A stretch of 16,054 nucleotides of DNA from Candidatus Nealsonbacteria bacterium CG08_land_8_20_14_0_20_36_22 (GTDB lineage: Bacteria > Patescibacteriota > Minisyncoccia > Minisyncoccales > GWA2-38-27), in assembly GCA_002774555.1 (NCBI GenBank), contig PEYC01000064.1, positions 1-16,054 on the forward strand. The letters run 5' to 3'. A program made the translations under genes and the position numbers. Shown in pieces: positions 7,390 through 13,084 of the stretch (its first letter is position 1; every line of letters starts with the position of its first letter). The notes under the pieces are model-generated. The model was not told the DNA's origin. It ran no database searches and saw only the letters and a list, made by a program, of their open reading frames with translations.

Positions 7390-8058
7390 CTAAAGCAATC
7401 TAAATTTATTAATTACCAGACCAAAATCATAACCAAGGTATTCTGCCGCCCTCCGGCAAAAAACCATTCTATTAGTAAAGATTTCAAAATATTCCATTAT
7501 CGGTACAAAATTAGTGTCAATTCTTAATATTAAAGTAATCCTCTTTTTATTTTTATCAATTTCTAAACGGCTTGACCTAGTGGCATAATTAACTCGGTCA
7601 TGAATATCAGCTTTTATCTCTTCCATCTTTTGAACAATCACTCTTGAACGATGAACATCGGACTTATCAGCTAAAATAACGATGGCTGAAGCTGAGCTGG
7701 CAAAACTCACCTCTTTCTTTCTTTTATCATGATTAGCAATAGTCTGCATAATAATTACTAATTCTTTTGGATTAAAATCGTTTCCAAAAACCTGTTGGAA
7801 AAGTAAAGCGCCGAAATAATTATGATAGCTCCGGCTCAAAAAGTTTCCCATATCGTGGCAGAACCCTGCGATTGCCGCTATTTCTCCATCTCTTTGACTC
7901 AAACCAATCTCTTTAGCGATCTTTCCTGCCCTCTCGGCAACTAAATTCGCATGCCTAAATCCGTGGTCAGTATAAGAAAGCTCAGCTAAAGTAAGTTCTG
8001 TCTGTTTAATAAATTCTAAAATCTGAGGATGTTTTTTTATTTGAGTTAAAGTAAGCAT
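7390..8058 (-). CDS. HD-domain metal-dependent phosphohydrolase
   Basis: 222 residues with the HD superfamily metal ligands in order: H32/H36 (DHGFRHANLV), the HD doublet H68-D69 (GFCHDMGNF), H110 (IANHDKRK) and D131 (VILADKSDV). The C-terminal third (about 150-222) is a small alpha/beta region. HD enzymes hydrolyse nucleotides, cyclic dinucleotides or other phosphomonoesters or diesters; nothing in the sequence fixes the substrate. It is followed at once by the nitroreductase gene. Upstream, between it and qng1, lies a 31-bp element also found before another gene in this window. The predicted -10 box in that element is 6 bases from the ATG, which would make the mRNA leaderless. Confidence 0.88.
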   Translation of the reverse strand: MLTLTQIKKHPQILEFIKQTELTLAELSYTDHGFRHANLVAERAGKIAKEIGLSQRDGEIAAIAGFCHDMGNFLSRSYHNYFGALLFQQVFGNDFNPKELVIIMQTIANHDKRKKEVSFASSASAIVILADKSDVHRSRVIVQKMEEIKADIHDRVNYATRSSRLEIDKNKKRITLILRIDTNFVPIMEYFEIFTNRMVFCRRAAEYLGYDFGLVINKFRLL

Positions 8059-8063
8059 TAAAT

Positions 8064-8094
8064 TATTTTACTCCGTTAGAAATTGGAAAGCAAG
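8064..8094 (-). promoter_or_regulatory. Conserved 31-bp upstream element, copy A
   Basis: On the minus strand this stretch begins CTTGCTTT, contains TCTAACGG and ends GTAAAATA. It matches 25 of 31 positions of copy B at 15867-15897. It can be read as a promoter: TTGCTT (8088-8093), 17 bp, TAAAAT (8065-8070), ATG 6 bases later. It also folds as a 5-bp hairpin with a TAAC loop that includes GGAG, a possible ribosome site. Confidence 0.6.
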
Positions 8095-8103
8095 CTAATT
8101 TGC

Positions 8104-9060
8104 TTAATAGTAAATTGTTTTTGTTAAATGGTAAGGCATTCTAATCTTTATTTTTTGGGCCTTATTCCATAAAATCCAGTCAATTTGGAAAGAGTAGAAT
8201 TTTTTTCCTAAATTTTCCAGGGTTTTTTTTAAATATTCAACAGCCCAAACTGTACAGCTTCTAATTTCTATTTCCTGGTTAGATCCCTGAGGGATAATAT
8301 TTCTATTTCTAATTTTTATTTCTAAATTAGGAGAATATTCTAAAATCCCAAATTGATGAAGAATTTGTGGAATTTTATAGTCTGGGAAACAAGTAAGATA
8401 ATCTAAATCATTAAATTCTCCTATCTCCTTTCCATCAAAGGCGCCCCAAATTTCAGAACCTAAAATTTGTGCTCTTTTCAATAAATAAATCTTTTTCTTG
8501 TTATAAATACTAATATCAGCAAAATATGGAAGTTCTTTATAAATTTTATTAACTAAGACAGACATTTTCTTACCACAAGATTTTATAAAGCTTTGTGAAT
8601 TGTCGTACTTCTTGATTAGAGCAAAACTTACAGATTTTATTATTTGCCAACGCTTTTTTAAAAATAAAAGGTTTTTCCCGTTCTGTAAAATATTTTTAAA
8701 ATCTTTAAATTTTATTTTTGAAAAATATTCCAAATTAGCTTTTTCTGGGTTTTCTTCAAAAAACTTCTTTAACGCCGTAGCCCAAGCATAATAACCATTA
8801 TATTTTTTCCCCTTATAATTTATTGCCCAGCGTTCTTTTTTATTCCAAAAACACACATTAACAGCATCTAAAATAATTAAATAATCAAGCATTTTTTGCT
8901 TGTCATTTGTTTCTAAATGATATTCTTTTGGCCAAGGCGGAATCTCTATTTTTTCTTTAATCCATTCTTTTGCTATTTCTTTTATTCTTTTTTTGTTAAT
9001 TTTTACATCCTTGGCAAATTTTATAACTTCAAAAGTTGTTTTTCTAACTGGATTTTCCAT
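8104..9060 (-). CDS. qng1: Queuosine salvage glycosylase, Qng1/DUF2419 family
   Basis: 318 residues that match the Q-salvage (DUF2419) family along their length: DAVNVCFW (65-72), GYYAWATALKKF (89-100), KRAQIL (195-200), the core DLDYLTCFPDYKIPQ (218-232) followed by LHQFGILEYS, EIRSCTVWAVE (265-275), the DWILW segment (294-298) and the C-terminal PYHLTKTIYY. Characterised members cleave queuosine 5'-monophosphate (and queuosine) to release queuine, the free base. The ATG is 2 bases after the stop of tgt, whose product can insert queuine into tRNA, so salvage and insertion are encoded as a pair. It is the last gene of the rsmI-to-qng1 operon. Function is by family and context. Confidence 0.92.
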   Translation of the reverse strand: MENPVRKTTFEVIKFAKDVKINKKRIKEIAKEWIKEKIEIPPWPKEYHLETNDKQKMLDYLIILDAVNVCFWNKKERWAINYKGKKYNGYYAWATALKKFFEENPEKANLEYFSKIKFKDFKNILQNGKNLLFLKKRWQIIKSVSFALIKKYDNSQSFIKSCGKKMSVLVNKIYKELPYFADISIYNKKKIYLLKRAQILGSEIWGAFDGKEIGEFNDLDYLTCFPDYKIPQILHQFGILEYSPNLEIKIRNRNIIPQGSNQEIEIRSCTVWAVEYLKKTLENLGKKFYSFQIDWILWNKAQKIKIRMPYHLTKTIYY

Positions 9061-9062
9061 AT

Positions 9063-10208
9063 TTATATTTTCCCTTCTTTTATTTTTTTTCTTATTTCCT
9101 CCACAAAAGTATTAAAAAAATAAAGATTGTGGAAAGTAACAAGCTTCATGCCTGTAATTTCTTTAGCTCTTATCAAGTGGGAAATATACCCGCGGGTATA
9201 ATTCTGGCAAACAAAACATTTACAGTTTCTATCTATAGGATTTTTATTTCTTAAAAACTTTGCTTGCTGTAACTTCAGGTCGCCTAAACCGGTAAAGGCA
9301 ACTCCCCTCCTGCCGTAATGAGTAGGGACGGTGCAATCAAATAAATCAATACCAGATTTTATAATATTCTCTATATCTTCCAAATAGCCAATTCCCAAAA
9401 GATGCCTTGGTTTCGATTTTTCTAAATAAGGAATTGTCCAATTTAAAATTTTTTTCATCGTTTTTTTACTCTGACCTAAATCTCCTCCAATACCAAAACC
9501 ATCAAAACCTAAAGAATTAATAAATTTAGCGCTTTCTTGCCGAAGTTCTTTAAATCTTGAGCCCTGAACAATCCCAAAAATCGCCTGTTTACTTCTTTTA
9601 TTTTCAAGGCATATTTTTGCCCACTTATGGGTTCTTTCTAAGGATTTTTTGGCATATTCAAAACTTGTCAAAGGAGCCGTACATTCGTCAAAAGCAAAAA
9701 TAATATCAGCTCCTAATTGTTCTTGGATTTTAATTGCTTTTTTTGGTCCTAAAAATAATTTTCTGCCATCAAGAGGCGATTGAAAATAGACTCCATCTTG
9801 GGTAATTTTTAAAAATTTTGGCTGCCTACTTTTTTTAATAATTTCAGTGTTTTGGCCGGGAAAATATTTCAAAATTTTCCCGACATTAAAATCTTTACCA
9901 AATCCCAAGCTAAAAACTTGAAAACCGCCAGAATCGGTCATTAAGGAACCCTGCCAATTCATAAATTTATGCAAACCGCCAGCCGCTTCTATAATTTTTT
10001 CTCCGGGCTTTAAGTGCAAATGGAAAGTATTGGCAATTAAAATCTGGGTTTTAGTTTCTTTAACCTCTCGGCTGTCTAAAGTTTTCACTACTGCCTGAGT
10101 TGCCACTGGAACTAAACAAGGCGTCTCTACAACACCATGTTCAGTTTTTAATATTCCTAACCTTGCCCAGCTTTTCTTTGAGTTTTTTAAAATTTTAAAT
10201 TCAATCAT
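9063..10208 (-). CDS. tgt: Queuine/preQ1 tRNA-ribosyltransferase
   Basis: 381 residues of TGT: general acid-base D92 (TDSGGFQVFSLG), base-binding D174 (FAFDECTA), IVQGS (213-217), nucleophile D291 (DLFDCTVPTHYGRRG), and the zinc site C329, C331, C334, H360. TGT swaps guanine-34 of GUN-anticodon tRNAs (Asp, Asn, His, Tyr) for preQ1 in most bacteria or queuine in eukaryotes. The specificity loop reads GIGGDLGQSK (239-248): in an ungapped alignment with bacterial GGLAVGE and eukaryotic GGLSGGE, the Val/Gly position is Gly here, favouring the bulkier queuine. The loop after FSLG (about 102-131) is longer than in E. coli TGT. ATGA overlap with the preceding DUF362 gene. Queuine use is inference. 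Confidence 0.96.
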   Translation of the reverse strand: MIEFKILKNSKKSWARLGILKTEHGVVETPCLVPVATQAVVKTLDSREVKETKTQILIANTFHLHLKPGEKIIEAAGGLHKFMNWQGSLMTDSGGFQVFSLGFGKDFNVGKILKYFPGQNTEIIKKSRQPKFLKITQDGVYFQSPLDGRKLFLGPKKAIKIQEQLGADIIFAFDECTAPLTSFEYAKKSLERTHKWAKICLENKRSKQAIFGIVQGSRFKELRQESAKFINSLGFDGFGIGGDLGQSKKTMKKILNWTIPYLEKSKPRHLLGIGYLEDIENIIKSGIDLFDCTVPTHYGRRGVAFTGLGDLKLQQAKFLRNKNPIDRNCKCFVCQNYTRGYISHLIRAKEITGMKLVTFHNLYFFNTFVEEIRKKIKEGKI

Positions 10209-10990
10209 GTAATTCCATATTCTTTAGCTTTTTTAATTTGGGGCATTTCCCAAGGGTCAATGCCTTTGAGAGAATTGCCTTTATAGTTTTGAATTATTTT
10301 TATTCCCTCAACATCAATGGCCACCCTATCTTTAGAAGCCAAAATCAAATTCGGCTCGCAAATCTCCCCCTTGTCAGGACCTCTGTTAATAAAGCATTTT
10401 CTGGCATCCATAATAATCAAATCAGGATGAATAATCTTATTTAATTCTGCTATCTTTTCTTGAATATGCTGGTTATGAAGAAAAATTCTTTGGAACGGTT
10501 TTATAAAACCAACTGATAGTTTTAAACTTCCGGTAAATTGGGCTAAGTTATGAGTTTTTAAACAAGGCAAAAGAATTAACTTGTCGGTTCGGTCTAAATA
10601 CTGACTAACCCAGACCTTTTTCAGATATTTTCCGCTGGGAATTTCTTTTTTAACCCAAGTTCTCTCGTCAAAAACATAAATCTTCGGCGGTCTTTCCATT
10701 TTTTCCAAATCAAAAATTTTTAGTTTCTCCATTATCCTCCGGGTATTAAAACTTATAGTGGAAGAATCACCAAGCATCACAATTTTGGGGTCACATTCAT
10801 AAACCAATTCAACAACTGCTTTCAAAAACTCTAAATCCGTGGAACCCGGAAAAGGGTCAGCAGTATTAAAATTCGGCTTCAACAAAACTACTTCTCCTTT
10901 TTTGATAAACTTCTTAAAACCGCCGATTGAATCAACGGCTTTTGAAATTGCCTTTTTTAAATCTTTTCTAACTAAAATTCTATTGACCAT
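10205..10990 (-). CDS. DUF362-family protein
   Basis: 261 residues of the DUF362 family: LKKAISKAVDSIGGFKKFIKKGEVVLLKPNF (11-41), LGDSSTISF (73-81), then LILLPCLKTHNLAQFTGSLKLSVGFIKP (about 137-164, with the Lys-Thr-His and Gly-Ser-Leu-Lys elements), and DLIIMDARKCFINRGPDKG followed by RVAIDVEGIKI. Members bind or act with metal or Fe-S in diverse settings, but this copy has no ferredoxin cysteines and its activity is unknown. It overlaps tgt by 4 bases (ATGA) and the preceding 32-aa ORF by 19 bases, so it is translationally coupled in an RNA-modification operon. Confidence 0.85.
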   Translation of the reverse strand: MVNRILVRKDLKKAISKAVDSIGGFKKFIKKGEVVLLKPNFNTADPFPGSTDLEFLKAVVELVYECDPKIVMLGDSSTISFNTRRIMEKLKIFDLEKMERPPKIYVFDERTWVKKEIPSGKYLKKVWVSQYLDRTDKLILLPCLKTHNLAQFTGSLKLSVGFIKPFQRIFLHNQHIQEKIAELNKIIHPDLIIMDARKCFINRGPDKGEICEPNLILASKDRVAIDVEGIKIIQNYKGNSLKGIDPWEMPQIKKAKEYGIT

Positions 10991-11070
10991 TTTGGTTTGA
11001 ATTTTTTGCCAGTTTTTCTGGCAGCTTTGGCAATAATTTCTAAAATTTCTCTAAAATCTGTATATTTCAT
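10972..11070 (-). CDS. Possible 32-aa small protein bridging rsmI and the DUF362 gene
   Basis: A short ORF starts by ATGA overlap with the rsmI stop and ends 19 bases inside the DUF362 gene. Its product is an amphipathic helix candidate (YTDFREILEIIAKAARK) followed by a basic tail (KKFKPKW). It fills the only gap in this operon. It may be a real small protein, or a translational bridge that carries ribosomes from rsmI to the DUF362 start. I recognise no family. Confidence 0.45.
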   Translation of the reverse strand: MKYTDFREILEIIAKAARKTGKKFKPKWSIEF

Positions 11071-11738
11071 ACTCTATTATCCACGATTACCACAAATTCT
11101 CCTTTAGGATTTATTTCTTTTATCACCTCTTCAATTTTTCCTCTATAAACTGTCTCAAATTTTTTAGTTAGTTCCCGGCACACAATAATTTTTAAATTTT
11201 GAGAGAATCCGTTTAATTCCTGTAAGGTTTTTAATATCCTGTAGGGCGATTCGTAGAAAATTACCGGGTAATCGGAATTCATTATTTTTGTAAAAAATTT
11301 CTTTCTTTTTCTTTTTGTTGGCGGAAAGCCCAAAAATAAAAATTTATCCATAGGTATTCCCGAAACGCTGGCAGCTGCAATTAATGCTGTAGGACCTGGG
11401 ATTGGAATAATTTTAACATTATTTAATTGGGGGTTAGCGACAATCCGACTAATTAATTCGTTGCCGGGATCTGAAATACCGGGAGTTCCGGAATCTGAAA
11501 CCAGGGCTAAATTTTTTTCCTGTTTTAACAACTCTAAGATATAATTTATTTTATTTAATTTGCTGTGCTGATGATAACTCAAAATCGGAGTTCTAATATT
11601 ATAATGCGTGAGTAGTTTTCTTGTTACTCTGGTATCTTCGCCTAAAATTAAATCAACTTCTTTTAAAACCTCAAGAATTCTTAGGGTGACATCTTTAAGA
11701 TTGCCAATCGGGGTAGCTATAATATACAAATTAGCCAT
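11067..11738 (-). CDS. rsmI: 16S rRNA 2'-O-ribose C1402 methyltransferase RsmI, short form
   Basis: 223 residues of the tetrapyrrole-methylase fold: LYIIATPIGNLKDVTLR (4-20), LGEDTRVTRKLL (33-44), SYHQH (54-58), LVSDSGTPGISDPG (78-91, SAM-binding), IPGPTALIAAASVSGIP (about 116-132), FYESPYRI and VCRELTKKFE near the end. RsmI uses S-adenosylmethionine to methylate the 2'-OH of C1402 in the ribosomal P site. It stops right after FVVIVDN, about 60 residues short of E. coli RsmI, so it lacks the extra C-terminal domain. First gene of the operon that continues to qng1; the ATG is about 8 bases from a -10 box, so it is nearly leaderless. Confidence 0.96.
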   Translation of the reverse strand: MANLYIIATPIGNLKDVTLRILEVLKEVDLILGEDTRVTRKLLTHYNIRTPILSYHQHSKLNKINYILELLKQEKNLALVSDSGTPGISDPGNELISRIVANPQLNNVKIIPIPGPTALIAAASVSGIPMDKFLFLGFPPTKRKRKKFFTKIMNSDYPVIFYESPYRILKTLQELNGFSQNLKIIVCRELTKKFETVYRGKIEEVIKEINPKGEFVVIVDNRV

Positions 11739-11746
11739 CTTAATCT

Positions 11747-11775
11747 ATCCTAACCTTATACGAAAACTTTTTCAA
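11747..11775 (-). promoter_or_regulatory. Promoter of the rsmI-tgt-qng1 operon
   Basis: Minus strand TTGAAA (11770-11775), 17 bp, TAGGAT (11747-11752). The expected start of transcription is about 2 bases before the rsmI ATG. It is back-to-back with a stronger plus-strand promoter starting at 11779. Confidence 0.55.
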
Positions 11776-11778
11776 ATA

Positions 11779-11806
11779 TTGACTTTTATTACAGACAAGC
11801 TATAAT
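11779..11806 (+). promoter_or_regulatory. Promoter of the zinc-ribbon gene
   Basis: TTGACT (11779-11784), 16 bp, perfect TATAAT (11801-11806). Expected start near 11813, giving a leader of about 90 nt before the ATG at 11905. Confidence 0.85.
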
Positions 11807-11815
11807 TGAATTATA

Positions 11816-11887
11816 GACCGAAAGTCGAAGTATCTTAATTAAATTAAGTATAGCGACTTAAAAGTCATAAAAGGTCGCTTTTAATTT
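11816..11887 (+). promoter_or_regulatory. Structured leader with mutually exclusive hairpins
   Basis: Hairpin 1: AAGTCG (11822-11827) with CGACTT (11854-11859), enclosing CTTAAT/ATTAAG. Hairpin 2: GCGACTT (11853-11859) with AGGTCGC (11872-11878), followed by TTTTAATTT, like a weak intrinsic terminator. CGACTT is used by both, so only one can form. GACC (11816-11819) can also pair with GGTC (11873-11876). No known riboswitch recognised. Confidence 0.5.
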
Positions 11888-11904
11888 AGAAAATAAAAAA
11901 AATC

Positions 11905-12093
11905 ATGGCATTCAAAAAATTTGGCGATAAGCCAAGAAGAGATTTTCCTCCAAGGGAAACGATAAAAGGAAACTGGAAGTGTGCTGACTGTGAAAAAGAA
12001 ATAACCGAACTTCCTTTTGAACCATCTCCGGACAGACCAATTTATTGCCGAGATTGCTGGTCAAAAAGAAGAAACGAAAGGTTTAGTCGCTAA
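11905..12093 (+). CDS. Small zinc-ribbon protein (62 aa)
   Basis: 62 residues with CADC (26-29) and CRDC (48-51) joined by a Pro-rich linker (ITELPFEPSPDRPIY), the layout of the CxxC/zinc-ribbon family often annotated as 'probable zinc-ribbon domain'. Both ends are rich in Arg and Lys, consistent with RNA or ribosome binding. It is the only clear plus-strand gene here, with a strong promoter, a long structured leader and a strong terminator, and it is convergent with an RRM gene. No ribosome-binding site is visible before the ATG (A-rich only). A role in translation or stress response is inferred from the neighbours and not demonstrated. Confidence 0.85.
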   Translation: MAFKKFGDKPRRDFPPRETIKGNWKCADCEKEITELPFEPSPDRPIYCRDCWSKRRNERFSR

Positions 12094-12096
12094 CCA

Positions 12097-12131
12097 AAAA
12101 AATCGTCCCGCTTATAGCGGGACGATTTTTT
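12097..12131. terminator. Bidirectional terminator between convergent genes
   Basis: Perfect stem CGTCCCGCT/AGCGGGACG around loop TAT (12113-12115), flanked by A6 on the left and T6 on the right, so both strands end in a T-run. It serves the plus-strand zinc-ribbon gene and the minus-strand RRM gene. Confidence 0.95.
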
Positions 12132-12139
12132 GTAATTTC

Positions 12140-12460
12140 TTACCAGCGATCTCTGCGATTTCTGTCGAATCCTCGATCGCGGTCAAATCCGCCTCTTCGA
12201 GGAGGACGAGACTCTAAAGGTCTAGCTTTGTTCACTGTAACATTTTTTCCGTCAAGCTCTTTGCCATTGAACATCTCAATGGCTTTTTGAGCTTCTTCTT
12301 CAGAAGACATTTCAACAAAACCAAATCCTTTTGAACGGCCGGATATTTTATCAGTAATCACATTTGCTGATTCAACAGTTCCAGCCTGAGAAAAGGTCTC
12401 TTTTAAAGTCTCTTCAGTGGTTTCATAAGATAATCCACCGACAAACAATTTTTTTTCCAT
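12140..12460 (-). CDS. RRM-type glycine-rich RNA-binding protein
   Basis: 106 residues: one RRM with RNP2 LFVGGL (residues 5-10) and RNP1 KGFGFVEM (about 44-51), followed by an Arg/Gly/Asp-rich tail (PPRRGGFDRDRGFDRNRRDRW). Single-RRM proteins of this kind bind single-stranded RNA and act as chaperones, often under cold stress. The ATG at 12460 gives the canonical MEKKLFVGGL start; an in-frame extension of 20 residues upstream falls in the predicted leader. It is monocistronic, with its own promoter and a leader of about 105 nt holding a 10-bp inverted repeat. It sits directly downstream of a cold-shock protein gene. Confidence 0.95.
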   Translation of the reverse strand: MEKKLFVGGLSYETTEETLKETFSQAGTVESANVITDKISGRSKGFGFVEMSSEEEAQKAIEMFNGKELDGKNVTVNKARPLESRPPRRGGFDRDRGFDRNRRDRW

Positions 12461-12477
12461 GAGTTTTTTCTTTATTA

Positions 12478-12535
12478 ACAAATAAATATAAGCCGACCTA
12501 ATTTTCTTAATTTTCATCAACTTACATTTATTTGT
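12478..12535 (-). promoter_or_regulatory. Leader inverted repeat of the RRM gene
   Basis: ACAAATAAAT (12478-12487) and ATTTATTTGT (12526-12535) are perfect complements, 38 nt apart, in the predicted leader, ending 17 nt before the start codon. An AT-only stem this close to the start could melt with temperature. Confidence 0.45.
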
Positions 12536-12571
12536 GCGAAGAGAAGAAAATAAGAAAAGCTTACATAATAA

Positions 12572-12599
12572 ATAATACCTATTTTAATAAAAAAGTCAA
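12572..12599 (-). promoter_or_regulatory. Promoter of the RRM gene
   Basis: Minus strand TTGACT (12594-12599), 16 bp, TATTAT (12572-12577). Leader of about 105 nt to the ATG at 12460. Confidence 0.75.
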
Positions 12600-12646
12600 C
12601 GCTCATGGGCTTGATTTTCATCTATTTGGCCTTACCAAATCAATTC

Positions 12647-12844
12647 TTAAATGCGGGTTACGTTTGTCGCATTGGGTCCTTTTGGAGAATCGGTCTTTTC
12701 AAAAGACACTCTATCGCCTACTTTCAACTCTTCGTAGCTTACGCCCTTAAGCTCATTCCTGTGAAAAAACAAATCTTTTTCTTCGCCGTCAACGGCAATA
12801 AATCCGAATCCTCTGTCTGTAAGATTTTTAATTGTTCCTTCCAT
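12647..12844 (-). CDS. csp: Cold-shock protein (CspA family)
   Basis: 65 residues, the standard single cold-shock domain: MEGTIKNLTDRGFGFIAVDG holds RNP1 (RGFGFI, 11-16), and DLFFHRNEL (about 24-32) is RNP2. It ends in the usual KGPNATNVTRI strand. It binds single-stranded nucleic acids and melts RNA structure. The predicted message has a long leader (about 107 nt) with pairing potential (TTTAGT/ACTAAA), as is usual for cspA-type genes. The RRM gene follows on the same strand from its own promoter. Confidence 0.96.
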   Translation of the reverse strand: MEGTIKNLTDRGFGFIAVDGEEKDLFFHRNELKGVSYEELKVGDRVSFEKTDSPKGPNATNVTRI

Positions 12845-12957
12845 GGTTATAGTTAAATATAAATTAATTTAATTAATATTTTAAGGTTTTATCCTAAAGT
12901 TTAGTTTCCCAAATAAACTCGACTAAATTTTTATTAGGCAACTATCTTATACAAACA

Positions 12958-12986
12958 ATATTAACATCTAAAAAATATCTAGTCAA
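12958..12986 (-). promoter_or_regulatory. Promoter of the cold-shock gene
   Basis: Minus strand TTGACT (12981-12986), 17 bp, TAATAT (12958-12963). A 15-bp repeat shared with another promoter lies 13 bp upstream of the -35 box. Confidence 0.75.
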
Positions 12987-12999
12987 TCTAGTCAGTGAG

Positions 13000-13014
13000 T
13001 TGGAGTCCGTTCGA
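13000..13014 (-). repeat. 15-bp promoter-upstream repeat, copy 1
   Basis: TTGGAGTCCGTTCGA (plus strand), 13 bp upstream of the -35 of the cold-shock promoter. Identical to 14419-14433, which is 12 bp upstream of another -35 box. Confidence 0.7.
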
Positions 13015-13044
13015 GTGTCTGTTTGATGAAAGTTTAAATAAAAA

Positions 13045-13069
13045 AGCGGGGTGAAGTTATCGCCCCGCT
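13045..13069 (-). terminator. Terminator of the tRNA-His/unknown-gene unit
   Basis: Arms AGCGGGG (13045-13051) and CCCCGCT (13063-13069); on the minus strand a T-run (TTTTTTA) follows immediately. It is 15 bases past the stop of the 261-aa gene. Confidence 0.93.
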
Positions 13070-13084
13070 ATTTCGTAACCTCCC

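Noticed and set aside
12600..12646. Terminator after the cold-shock gene
   Set aside because: TTGATTT/AAAATCAA and TTTGG/CCAAA pairings exist but compete, and no T-run follows.
12995..13020. tRNA or tRNA remnant suggested by GTTCGA in the 15-bp repeat
   Set aside because: Flanking bases form no T-stem or acceptor stem at either copy.
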